Shown here piece after piece: positions 1 through 11,108 of a DNA stretch of 64,000 nucleotides; the first letter of the stretch is position 1, and every line of letters begins with the position of its first letter. The notes under the pieces were generated by a model. The model saw only the letters and a list, made by a program, of their open reading frames with translations, was not told where the DNA came from and ran no database searches. The translations under genes were made by a program, and so were the position numbers. The DNA is from Sepioteuthis lessoniana. Taxonomy: Eukaryota > Mollusca > Cephalopoda > Myopsida > Loliginidae. The stretch covers positions 507,571 to 571,570 of the forward strand of contig OY757904.1 in assembly GCA_963585895.1 (NCBI GenBank), given 5' to 3'.

Positions 1-850
1 TTGGTGGTCATTTTCTTGTGAATTAGTGAACATTCATTTTCCATGGAGACGTCAAATGGTATGTGGGTTGGTGAAAATGAGCAAGGTATTAAAAGCAAAG
101 TCTTGTATAGTTCCATATCATCTAGGGCAGAGATATTGAATTTTCTTAACAAACTAGGTAATTTCAAAAGTGTAAATATGAACAAAAAGTTTGCCAATTT
201 AAAATTATTGAAAAACAAAACAACTGAGATTTTCTTTTGAAATTGTTTTGTGTTTTATTTGTTATATATTTGTGAATGAAAGCAAATTCAGTCATTTATA
301 CTTTCCAAAATCAGTCAAATGACCAACATTTTCTCTTTTCTTCACATGTATTTATTTATTTATATGTGTATTCTTCCTTAGTATATATGTATTCCTTCTT
401 GATATACATATGTGTACAAAAATTCTCAGTGCTTCCTTTTTTGAAAGCTTGAGATTGAATACAGTAGGAAACCAGATTTTTTTTAATAATAAATTTCACA
501 CCTACCTAACTTATAAAGATCTTGGACTTACAATTGTCAAATTTATAATTTTAAACTTTATTGTAGTGGTGACTATTCATCACAAAAATAAATGATATAT
601 AACCTTACAAAAAAAACTTGAAAAATTCAATATTTGGTTTTGTGAAGTAAGTAGCACTCTTTTGTGAGTAAATATATATCTCTTATTTTTGAGGAAAACC
701 TAGTTAACTTTTTAGGTGAGTGATTGAATTTTGAATTAGCTCAAAATCACAACTTTTGTCAAGTTACATAACGGGTTACTTTGTTTTAACTTGTTTTAAG
801 TTGCAAGATGTGCTTGTTTTAATGATGATTTTATATGCAAACAAAATCCA
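1..850. other. AT-rich sequence, nothing recognised
   Basis: Only short open frames without recognisable domains are present, and base composition is uniformly AT-rich. I see no repeat family shared with the rest of the window. Confidence 0.6.
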
Positions 851-876
851 ATCATGCAGACACAGCAGCTTTATAT

Positions 877-883
<7 letters not shown>

Positions 884-957
<74 letters not shown>

Positions 958-1067
958 TGAAAAAGCACTTGGTCTTCAGAGGATGATTTTATTTATTCAT
1001 CCTTGGAAGATCTTGCATTTTTTTCATGTTTGTACATTGTCAAACTGCCAGATTTATTTTCAGTTTT

Positions 1068-1121
<54 letters not shown>

Positions 1122-1136
1122 GTGTGTGTGTGTATA
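884..1136. repeat. Two TA microsatellites around a short unique spacer
   Basis: A long (TA)n tract at about 884-954 and a second at about 1071-1118 flank roughly 115 bp of unique sequence; a short GT tract follows at 1121-1132. Open frames here encode only alternating Tyr-Ile and are microsatellite artefacts. Confidence 0.9.
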
Positions 1137-1715
1137 TATATGTTCATAGACAAAGAGCTTTTGTAAAAGTATTTCTTTGTCTATATGTATATATAAATCT
1201 ATACAGGTATATAAATTTACATAACTTTACATATATAAACTGTTATAACAATGTTATATGTGTTTAAACAGCAATTTATATGAATTTAATTAAAGAATAA
1301 TGGTTCAGATTTTTCATAATTTTTAACTGAAAACCACAAGCAGAAATACTCAGTAAGAATCATCTTACAATTAATGATCTGTGGGAACAACTTGTTGATG
1401 ATTATACTATGCCAAGGTACCTGTCCACATTTGATTTAATATGACTGGCCACTGTCAAGGGTGACTATGAATGAAAAAGCCTTTTACTTTTATTATTGGT
1501 TGAATGGTAAGATAATCATGGGAAAGTAGTCTTACTCACCCACTTTCTGATTCAACCACTGTCGCATTTGTACCTTCAATGAGACAGAGTAGAGAGATGT
1601 AGATTTCTGACTTTTTCAAGGAAATTAGTGTTAAGTAAATGCAAGAAATTTTAAATTTGAACTTTGCTGATTCCATTTTCTGTGTTGATAATATTTATGC
1701 TAGCTTACCCCTTCC

Positions 1716-1760
<45 letters not shown>

Positions 1761-3310
1761 ACATTGGTCATGATGAAGGCTGTCAATTGCTGTTATAACC
1801 AGTTCGGATAAGGTAGTTATTGGAAAATGGCTTTCCCAAGTGTTTGTAAACCTATTCTTTTCACCCATCATGGTATACCAGCAATGAAACTCTCAGTCAA
1901 CATATCTTGTGATTGAACCAAAGGCAGGGAGATGGATATTCATGCCTTTCTTTAGTGCATTAGTGCAGATGGAAGCATATCAGCCTTTGTTGAAATTCAA
2001 TTTATTTCCTGTCCTAATAACTATAAAACCTCCCTGTACTTCTGATTCTCACACAGATTTATTTGTGCTGCTACAGAAATCTTGTTAAAGTGATTTCCAT
2101 GGAAAACCTATCGGCTATACTCTTATCCTATGCAACAGTTAAAGTAATATAATGATTATTGGATTTTTTTGTTCTTAGTGGCTATGGTCAGCAGATTCAC
2201 TGAATCTAAAAATAAAAATTAAAAAGGTATATATCTATGATATAATACTGAATGTAAATAGACATTCTATGGTATAATTCTCTTTCTCCTGCCAATCCTT
2301 TATTGTTTTGTTTCATGTGGGGTTAAATTAGCTGGTCAATGCAAACTTAATCAACATATTTGGTGCTGATTGAGAAGACCATTTATTTGATTCTTCTCTA
2401 AAAAACAACTTGTCTTTCTTCATATTAATTGCATTGCCACAAACTTTTCCATTCTTGAAAAATTATTAGCAAAAGGTTTTGAATTAATTTACTTGAATTC
2501 AATCAGATTTGCTAAATGAGTACATTTTTGAAGGAATTAAAAGTTTATAGTCAATATCAAAGGCTTTCAAGACTTGCAGATACTTATGAGAATTTGAATT
2601 AAGAAAATGACTGATATAGATATTGTTGCATTGAAAGATTTATGATTTATGTATGCTTGTGTTTCATTGCATCTGACTGTATCTGAATATGGTTGATCTA
2701 TCTATCTATCTATCTATCTATCTATATATATATATATATATCCTGATAAGAGAAATGTGTACCTGCACAATATCTGTATATCATCATAAAAGAAACACTA
2801 TACAAGAATATCTCAATCTAAAATAGAAAAAATGTATGGAAAAAATAGCTATTTTAATGATATGTACTCACATGTGCCTAAACTTTGTGAAGCTGCTTTA
2901 TTTTGCTACTAAATTCATATTTTTTCATCTATTTTATATCAAAATATACTTTTATCAAATGTTTTTTAAAAGTTTAAAAGTGCAGACATGCTTATTTTTA
3001 TTAATCATCTTTTCTTTAAAATTGAATTTTTAAATATCATCTTTTACACTTACCTAAAAGATGTCTTTCTATCATTTTAAAATCTTTTAAAATAATTTTT
3101 TAAATGAATTTAATCTAAAAGAATCTGTGATAAATCTTTGTACCTAACATCTTTTTTTCAGAAGTTTGTGTTGTACAAAAATTTACTCAAAATAAAATTA
3201 TGTCCTAAATTAAGCATTAAAATTGTTTGTGTTTAAAAAAATTTATCTAAAGAAATTAAATTGGCCAAAAAATCTGACACAATAATAAGGACATCAAACT
3301 ACCATATTTA

Positions 3311-3362
<52 letters not shown>

Positions 3363-4985
3363 ATGCATGCACGCATGCACATCTGTTATGAAAGATAACA
3401 AACACATTAAGTCAATTACACTTTTTGATACATTTCTCCTGTTGTAAGACTGTCAAAAATTCATAATGCTGATAGATATATAAATTCAAAATACTTTTTT
3501 GGTCAGTCCAGAAAGAAAGAAAAAAATTAAATAGTTTATACAATGCAACTATGCTTTTTTCTAACTCTTGATAATTTTATCACCCTCTCTGATTTGCAAC
3601 TCACTTAACATGAAAAGAATTTTCTTATTCTTTGACCAAATTGCTACTTATAAAACTAATTTAATATCATTAATAAAAAGACAGAAACAGAAATATTATA
3701 CCAAAATAATTTACAATTACAAGTTGACAACAAACTTATTACAACCCACCCTTGACAACATGATTCACTTAAAGTAGAAGCAATTAAAAGTAGATACAAC
3801 AATCGCACAAAAACAATATTCTTTAATAGTAAATTAGGAAACGCAACTTAATGGGTTCAAACTAACACTGTCATCATAATCAGAAGAGCCAATGAAACCA
3901 ATATTTTTGTTATTTCAAACAAGAAGGATTACCACTCTAAATTACAGTCTGTTCTCAAAGAACACACAAAAAATAAATTAAAGAAAAACACTACTGATCA
4001 CTCAAAAAAAAGAAAAGAAAAGAAAAAAACAAGAACATGTTAACAAGCTTATCACAGAAACAAGATCATTTAAACCACATGAAGCAGCAGATAATGATTA
4101 ACCTGGCTATTTATAGGATTGTGTAAAAATACATAAATTTGAATCTAATAATTTCGCAAGTTGATTCTTCTGTATATAAATTGTCTAAAACATTAATATT
4201 TATCTAACTCTGAGGTGGAAAATGGCCTTATTAAAAGATCATGACCTGATATCCCAATGTTTTCTCAAAAAAAAAAAAAGGAGCTATCTCAAAAAGTCAT
4301 TAAGATGTTAGTCAAGTTGTTTTTTTAATCTCATTTAAGTAGAATTTATGAATTGAATTTGGACTAAGTTATCAACTAACAGCTTAAACTTTAGATTTTG
4401 ATGTAAACATACTAAAAGTTTGAGTTTGGCCTTATTAGTAGACAATAAATTATCATGTGACTTTTAAATATGAAAAGGTTCCTCACTTCTGAATGAGCCA
4501 ATATAGTGTAGACATTGAATGCTGCCTGAAAGACCTGTAAGAGTAATGGCTGATAGGAACATATTGTAAAAGTGTGTCAAGAGAATCTATGGTATCAGCA
4601 TCACTTAATGATGATCAACTGCATCTTCTAATTCTTTTCATTTTAGCCGTAACTTAACAATTAGACAAAAACTTGAACTGTCTTTACACTTATCATACTA
4701 TGATAGGAATAAAAGGGAAAATGCAATTTTTGGAACTTAACTTTATATATTTCACTATAGATTCATTTTTGTTTTTATTTAAAAAGATCAAGCTATGTCC
4801 TGAGTAGGAAATTCGAGTAGACCTTGCATAATAAGAAAAAATACAGAATAGATGTTTTGTAAAAAATATTTTTGATATTGAAATCATGTAGATGTAAGAG
4901 ATCTTTTATTACAACATAATTTTCTCTGTCTGTAAGATGGGTATTCTAATAGTTAATAAACTATGTCTATAGGAAATATTGCTGC
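1137..4985. other. Non-coding stretch with several microsatellites
   Basis: No gene or transposon domain was recognised. Visible simple repeats are (GT)n at about 1717-1759, (TATC)n followed by (TA)n at about 2696-2740, and (GT)n at about 3312-3361 that grades into alternating GCATGCAT/GCACGCAT. The 4245-4300 region has short A runs. Confidence 0.6.
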
Positions 4986-4989
4986 CTAA

Positions 4990-5255
4990 ATATAGTAAGT
5001 TGGTGACCGTAGTTGTGGGCAACTCGAAGGCTCCCTTTTCAATAGCTACAACACTGAGGTGTAGAGGAGGGCACTCCTCCTTTCCCTGGATTGCTACACT
5101 TTACCCTTGATCCATACCTTATAATGCTGAGTGGTAAGCAAGGAGGCATCAAGTACCATTTTTAAAGTCTTTGATATGACCTGGGATTGAACCCCGGTCT
5201 CCTAGACCATTGGTGGACACTCTAGTCATTAGGCCAATGGCCTGGTTATCATTGC
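4990..5255 (-). mobile_element. tRNA-derived SINE, family B, copy 1
   Basis: Read on the minus strand, the element starts near 5250 with a tRNA-like head: a box-A-like segment containing GGCCTAATGACTAGAG and a box B, GGGTTCAATCCC. A body follows with 'AATGGTACTTGATGCC' and 'ATAAGGTATGGATCAAGGGTAAAG', ending near GTCACCAACTTACT. The same order of blocks occurs at about 10.54-10.80, 34.71-34.97 and 56.18-56.36 kb, which defines a dispersed family. The tRNA-like head with internal Pol III boxes is the hallmark of SINEs; which tRNA it came from is not resolved here. The body may be one of the conserved central domains described for cephalopod SINEs, but I cannot test that. Confidence 0.8.
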
Positions 5256-6116
5256 ATATGCTTGTGGGCCTCTATATGTCTTTACCTCAATATTCTTGCA
5301 AGTATGTGAGCATTTGTATCTTAAGATGATCATATTTTGGTTGTAATTATTCAATAAGTTGATTGCACAATGATAAAAGGATGTTAGTTTCAGTATTTGG
5401 TATATGTTTACATTTGTGATAAAACAAATGATAAATAATTTGACTGATCAATTTTGAGAGATTGGAATTGGTCTTATATTTTTGACTAAACCTGTTCAAA
5501 TCCATTTTTTAATCAATTCTGCATATGATTATTATTTGCACCCAGTAGAGTTTGCACCAGATATGATAAGATTTCACATTGATATTTTTGAAGCTTATTA
5601 TGATACACAGTCAGATGTTCTGCACACTCTGTGAGAATCAAAATCACACACATTGTAATGATCTGTGAAACATGCTTACTGACTATTGCTCTATGGCAAA
5701 GTAACTCCAATGCCTTTGCAATATAATCATCACTGCCAATATTGCAAAATGACACTTGATACAATGTAGATATTAAGTTTAGTTTAGTATGGCACAAAGC
5801 TACTAGTGTGAGGTACCCGAATGAAAATTGAACTTGTTGCTTGTGAAACTTGCTTGTTAACATTTACTCTCCAGTCAGGTGTCTTCTTAAGTTTTATTAT
5901 ACATGTAAGACATTAATATTTCCAATCTAATAATTGGGATACAAATATTTTCTGTTTAAATTTTTCTTTGCATTGTGTGATATTGCTTGTTCTATGGATC
6001 AATGCTTTTATAGAGCTAACACTTGTTATTTATTTGCTCCAAAAAGTTAGCAAAAATTTATCTAGCCTAAATCTTTTATTCTATCATCTAAATGGTATGT
6101 GAATTTTTACTGATCT

Positions 6117-6150
<34 letters not shown>

Positions 6151-6336
6151 TAAAATCAGCATAAATTTATATATATATATATATATATACAAGACATGAC
6201 AACAGATACTGAGAGCACAGTAATACCTTTGAAGAATAGAGTAAGTTTTCTGCTACAGAATGCTATTTTCACACATATTCACCACTACTGCCTATGTATT
6301 TTGGTCATCTTCCTTTATGTGTGCACACACACACAC
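5256..6336. other. AT-rich spacer with TA microsatellites
   Basis: A 116-codon open frame on the minus strand (5513-5863) has no domain, repeat or codon signature I recognise and is probably chance. Two TA tracts lie at about 6121-6149 and 6167-6188, separated by an 18-bp spacer, and a CA tract ends at 6337. Confidence 0.5.
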
Positions 6337-6630
6337 AAGGTCTGTTCATAAACTATTCAGTCATTTAATATTAATAAAAACATAACCTACCTCAGGCAAT
6401 ATGCCTTGATCCCCTTCAAAGTACTCCACTTGGGACTACATCTTAGCATCTTGCCTTTTCAAAACAATTATTTAGAAAGTCGTCTTTTGGAATTACCATC
6501 AACTCCTTTGTTACATTCTCATTAATTTCATCCATAGGATTGGATTTTAAGTCACATTAATACAATGCAGACAGAATTGTTGACCTTGTTGGCTTGGTTT
6601 AGAATATTCTGACTGTATCTTCTACAGAAG
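6337..6630 (-). pseudogene. Mariner-family transposase remnant, C-terminal part
   Basis: On the minus strand, broken frames contain a string reading approximately QVEYFEGDQG just before the element end. This matches the usual end of mariner transposases, where a Cys-Ile pair is followed by a Tyr-Phe-Glu-Gly-Asp motif. The outer boundary at 6337 begins ACAAGGTCTGT, and the exact inverse ACAGACCTTGT occurs near 7002-7012, so the original element may have spanned about 6337-7012 and taken in other repeats later. Frames are broken by stops and no catalytic triad is visible. The family call rests on this short motif and the terminal sequence. Confidence 0.5.
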
Positions 6631-6636
6631 AATAAG

Positions 6637-6830
6637 TTCCCCACTGAAAAAAGAGGTGTCCTGGGTATAATACTAAACTGCATCTGATGGTGAAACTCGA
6701 GATCTAGAGGGTGGGGAGTACCTCTTCCTCACCATTACTCCCAAGTCCACTTTGACCAGGAATGATAGTACCCTTTACGGTCCCATCTATTGGTAAAATA
6801 GATCTGTTTAAAATTATTCATATTTGATCA
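6637..6830 (+). repeat. Diverged copy of the SINE-A body
   Basis: The segment shares the order GTGTCCTGG, CATCTGATGGTGAA, a run resembling GTGGGGAGTACCTCTTCC, and a GTCCCATCTATTGGT-like block with the better preserved SINE-A copies at about 32.0, 36.6 and 62.2 kb, and with another diverged copy at about 43.24-43.47 kb. It lacks the recognisable 3' tail. Confidence 0.55.
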
Positions 6831-7581
6831 ACCATATGCTAAAACAATCTCTTAAAAAATATCTTAAGAAACATCCACTCAAAAAGTGTAAATAGGAACA
6901 AACAATGAATGTGATTCTCTAACTTTGAGGCATAATGCAAGATGGGTTAAAACGCTTTCAAAATCATTCAATCAATCAGAATTGGTTGTTCATGTTTCAG
7001 ACAGACCTTGTATGAGTACGTGTGTGTGTCTGTCTGTATAAATACCAAGCAATCAAGCAATGCCACAGATTCTTTAATATATGTCTGTTCCTGGCCCAAT
7101 TAGTATTAAGGCAAAATAGAATTAATTAATAAATAGAAATGAAATAGATTAGATTAAAGCAGACTGAAAGATTCCAATATTCTTCATTATTAATCTTAAA
7201 TTATAAAAAAAAAATTGCTCTCCAATTGAGCATGATGTATGAATGCTCATTAGTTCAGTGAGACATGTGAACCACTTGACTGTTTGAACAGGTGATTTTC
7301 TAGTGGTGAAAGCTTATAAAGACTAGGTACATTTTTTGGTGCCACAGTTTTTTCTTCTTCTTGAATATTTGCTTTCTACCAAGGCTGGAGAGCCCAGTCT
7401 GTTCTACTATTTACCCATAACAGATGAAGAAGAAGAGATAGATTAATGCTTTGCTTAAAGGCATTAACACCAAGGGAAATTCGAACAGCCGCATCCTGCA
7501 TTTTCACTTGATTCAGTGAGTATATTTCCTCTGGGGATAAACATTATGTCACATGTGCCTCCATTTATATTTGTTTTATAT

Positions 7582-7603
7582 AATAATAATAATAATAATA
7601 ATA
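7582..7603. repeat. (AAT)n microsatellite
   Basis: About seven AAT units in direct tandem. Confidence 0.85.
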
Positions 7604-7916
7604 ATCTTAAACAACTAATATTTGGCATCTGTTTCTATGTCAATTATGTCATAACTCCATTCTCATTTTTTTAAATTGTAGTATCTGATGTTGTATCAAA
7701 ACTATTAATATGTAGCAGTCCTCAAATGCCAAGGAAAGTGTTTTGAAGATGTTTCATTGATTGTTCATTTCTGTTTTGGTAAATACAGCTTCAGTCTTGA
7801 TATTTTTGACACACATCATATATATATATATCAAAGGAAAATGGAAATAAATCAGATAGTATGTAAATATAAAAATATGAAAAACAAAATATTGAAAGGA
7901 TGTATTTTTATATTTT

Positions 7917-8041
7917 GCCTTTTTGTTAAACCATCTTCAGTATGATGTTAAAATGCTTCATCTAAAAATATTTTGCAATGAAAAATTTTTTCCATTTGAA
8001 AATATTTTAACATCTCCCTGAAGATGGTTTAACAAAAAAGT
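7917..8041. repeat. Small foldback / MITE-like inverted repeat
   Basis: The left arm (about 7917-7953) reads CTTTTTGTTAAACCATCTTC and continues to GATGTTAAAA. The right arm (about 8002-8041) is its inverse, ending TTTAACAAAAAAG. Arms are about 38 bp with a few mismatches around a loop of about 50 bp. No coding capacity. The size and structure fit a small non-autonomous foldback element. Confidence 0.65.
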
Positions 8042-8564
8042 GAAACAACATACCTTTATATCAATAAGTTTGCAGCCTATAGATAAAATAGCATTTATTT
8101 TACTCAACAACAAATATTTATTTTTTTATATAATCTCTTTACAAGTCAATGCACTTAATTCCCTGGTGAATATTAAGCATATGAATAAAACATCATAGAG
8201 TGAATATTTCAGATTAACATTTAGCTAATGATTATGTTTCAGACTTATTGATTGACTTTTGTCGATGGGAATTAATTCATGGATATATATTCAGAATCTG
8301 GATATCATATTGATATTTGTACATAAAATATTTTGGTTGAAAAGATTATTAAATAAGTAAATAACATTTTTTATATACGAAAAGGATAAACTGTCTACCT
8401 TCAAAGAATATAAAGATCTGATTTTCATGGATTAGATAACTCTTGACTTCCAGTACAAAAGACATTCTCTGTTATCTTGTCGATAAAACCTCAGAATTGA
8501 TACTATTCAAATACAGATCAGTTTAAAGTAAAGTAGTTGTAATGATGATGATGATGGCATTACA

Positions 8565-8595
8565 TACACACACACACACACACACACACATGAAC

Positions 8596-8649
<54 letters not shown>
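8565..8649. repeat. (CA)n microsatellite pair
   Basis: Two CA tracts (about 8565-8589 and 8602-8649) are interrupted by TGAACATTA. The overlapping open frame on the minus strand is a Cys-Val run generated by the repeat. Confidence 0.9.
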
Positions 8650-8653
<4 letters not shown>

Positions 8654-8659
8654 TGAAAA

Positions 8660-9860
8660 AAGCTGCTTGGCTTTTTAAAATGAAGATAAAAATAATATGC
8701 ATATCCACATAATAATTTTGCTAATCATTGGTAGAGTGGTGAGTGCAATCCCAAAATATCTAAAAGAAAAAACAACAAAAAAACAAAAGTAATGTTATAT
8801 TACTGCTGAAATTGCTGGTTTGTCTAATTGGAAATCACTTGAATCTGATGCCATCCAAGTTTTTTAGTTGAAAAGATTGAATTCTATTCATGAATGCCTT
8901 ATACTTTACCTTAACATCTATTTAGCAGTGTTCCTGATTAGTGTTCCTGATTAAATGGTTGATGGTCGATCCCCCAAAAGTGCAGAAGTAGGAAATTGTC
9001 TTTTTGAATCTCCTCTGGAAACTACTGACTGACATTCTTGTGCCAATGCACATTTGGAGAAGAATAATTTGTAACTGCTCAAACAAAAAGTATGTCTGAG
9101 AAAATCCCGAATCACAAATGACCATCTAATTGTTGATGAGACAAGGCTGCATAACTGTAAGCAGAGAGATACCATTTCATTTATGGCCAGGATTGATTTT
9201 AGAAATACATATATGGTACAACATTCTTAAATCATTGAAACTTTAAGGATATTTGAGATATAAGTAGCTATTGTTCAACAAGTATCATCGAGTATAGTTA
9301 ACTTGAAGATCAGCATTTTCTTTGATAAACAATTGTTGGGTTGAGTCAACATAAGGAGAGGAATTTTCCTTTTCTTTTGTCATTACATTGATCCTTCTTA
9401 CATCATTTGTTATTCATGGATGATTTCAAGCTCTTCATCAAATTTGAAAATGTAATTGATTGCAAGTCCAAACAGTTCAAGAGTTTAAAACAGACATAGG
9501 AATGTGCAGTTTGGTATGTGAAAGTGTGTGCAGAGGGTTAAAATAGCAACATGGAAAATGACAGACATGTACAGTTATTTAAATCCCCAACAGAGAAAGA
9601 ATATGTAATCCAAATTAGTAGTTAGACACATCCTTGAAATTAATGAGCAGATGAAAAAGAAAGTTTGTTAGGTGCATTTCAACAGATTATGAAAGGTGCT
9701 TAAATCACAGAACCTTATCAGTGGGTTATATCCCAGTGAAAAGACAAGTAGTACCAGCCTCTTAATTGGAAGCAGGGCTAGAAAATGATAATGTAAAAAA
9801 TTTGTGAGACTTCATTGTTCTGACTGACCATTTTATCTATCATCATCAACCTGATCTAAT
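8660..9860. other. Unrecognised non-coding stretch
   Basis: A 13-bp direct duplication (GTGTTCCTGATTA twice) lies near 8929-8954. Minus-strand open frames at 8922-9175 overlap each other and have no recognisable domain. Nothing else stands out. Confidence 0.4.
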
Positions 9861-9867
9861 CTAGTTA

Positions 9868-10287
9868 TAGTAATTTACAAAGTTCTTTGCTTCGATGTGG
9901 CACAAGGCCGAATGAATTGGACACCCAATGAGACTCGAACTCACTCGTATAGGTTTGCTAGTCTAGCTTGCTAACCGTTACACCACCAAAGGTGCCCCAA
10001 CACCCAAAGTTATAGTAATTTACGAAGCTCTTTGCTTCGATGTGGCACAAGGCCGAATGAATGGGGGCACCCAATGAGACTCGAACTCATTCGTGTAGGT
10101 TTGCTAGCCAAGTTTGCTAACCGTTACACCACCAAAGGTGCCCTTAATTTACAAAGCGCTTTGCTTTGATGTGGCACAAGGCCGAATGAATGGGGCGCCC
10201 AATGAGACTCGAACTCACTCGTGTAGGTTTGCTAGTCTAGCTTGCTAACCGTTACACCACCAGAGGTGCCCCAACACCCAAAGTTAT
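9868..10287 (-). repeat. Tandem tRNA-like SINE units, minus-strand block of three
   Basis: Three head-to-tail units on the minus strand match the plus-strand array at 11.1-13.8 kb closely. Each has a box A like TGGTGTAACGG and a box B region GAGTTCGAGTCTC, followed by a spacer ending ACTATAACTTTGGG. They end at about 9868 and start at about 10287 within the same CCCAAAGTTATA sequence that bounds the plus-strand units. Opposite orientation to the larger array makes the two blocks a large inverted repeat with a spacer of roughly 0.84 kb. Confidence 0.9.
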
Positions 10288-10542
10288 AAATGTGATTAAA
10301 ATATTACGTTTTATAAAGAAATAAAGATTTACATAGAATATGGTGTGGATAATTTGCATACTTGTTTTAACAAAACAGAGTTTGATAAATAATCTTGAGA
10401 TATTATTAATTTCTAATTTCATTGTTTTATTCTCAAATGTATCAAAATCAATCCTATTTATAATTTTATATAGAAACCAACTAAAATCAAAATAAGTGTA
10501 ATCTTTATATATTCATTCTTATTTAGTTTCCTTAGTGTACCG

Positions 10543-10800
10543 GGTCATTGGCCTAAGGACTAGAGTGTTTGCCAATGGTCTGGGAGACTGGGGTTCAATC
10601 CTAGGTTGAGTTATACCAAAGACTGTAAAAATGGTACTTGATGCCACCTTGCTTAACACTCAGTATTATAAGGTATGGATCAAGGGTAATGTGGAGCAAT
10701 CAAGGGGAAGGAATAGTGCCCTAACCTTGGTGTAGTAGCTATTGAAAAAGGAGCCTTTGGTTTACCCTCGATTGCAGTCGCCAACTTTACTTACTTAGAC
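10543..10800 (+). mobile_element. tRNA-derived SINE, family B, copy 2
   Basis: A tRNA-like head carries GGCCTAAGGACTAGAG and the box B GGGGTTCAATCC, followed by the conserved body (AAAATGGTACTTGATGCC, then TATAAGGTATGGATCAAGGG) and a 3' end GCCAACTTTACTTACTT. It appears nearly full length. It sits in the spacer between the oppositely oriented tRNA-like arrays and is unrelated to their unit beyond the shared tRNA ancestry. Confidence 0.85.
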
Positions 10801-11108
10801 TTTCTAATTAAATAGAATATTTTAATGCATTAAAATTTACTTCTTCCTAGAGGAGGGCATATATTTTTGCTACTCAAGTTAATGACTTTAGACACTAAGA
10901 ATTTTTCTCAAAATATGTACACTTCCAAGGATTGTTGACTTTTAGAGAGTGACAATGTCATGTAAAATGTCCAATTGTTCAAGGTACATTTAAAATCTCT
11001 TTTGCATGATGTCCACGACACAAAGGATGATAGGAGTAACTTTGATGCTTTCAATTTCTTTTCATTTTCAATGATGATCATATAGAATAGCAACATCAAT
11101 AATGAAAC

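Noticed and set aside
756-1120. Open frames of Tyr-Ile and His-Ile repeats
   Set aside because: They are translations of TA and CA microsatellites.
5513-5863. 116-codon minus-strand ORF as a gene
   Set aside because: No recognisable domain, no neighbouring exons or promoter, and length is within chance for this base composition.
8922-9175. Overlapping minus-strand ORFs as a gene
   Set aside because: Two frames overlap with equal length and neither has recognisable content.
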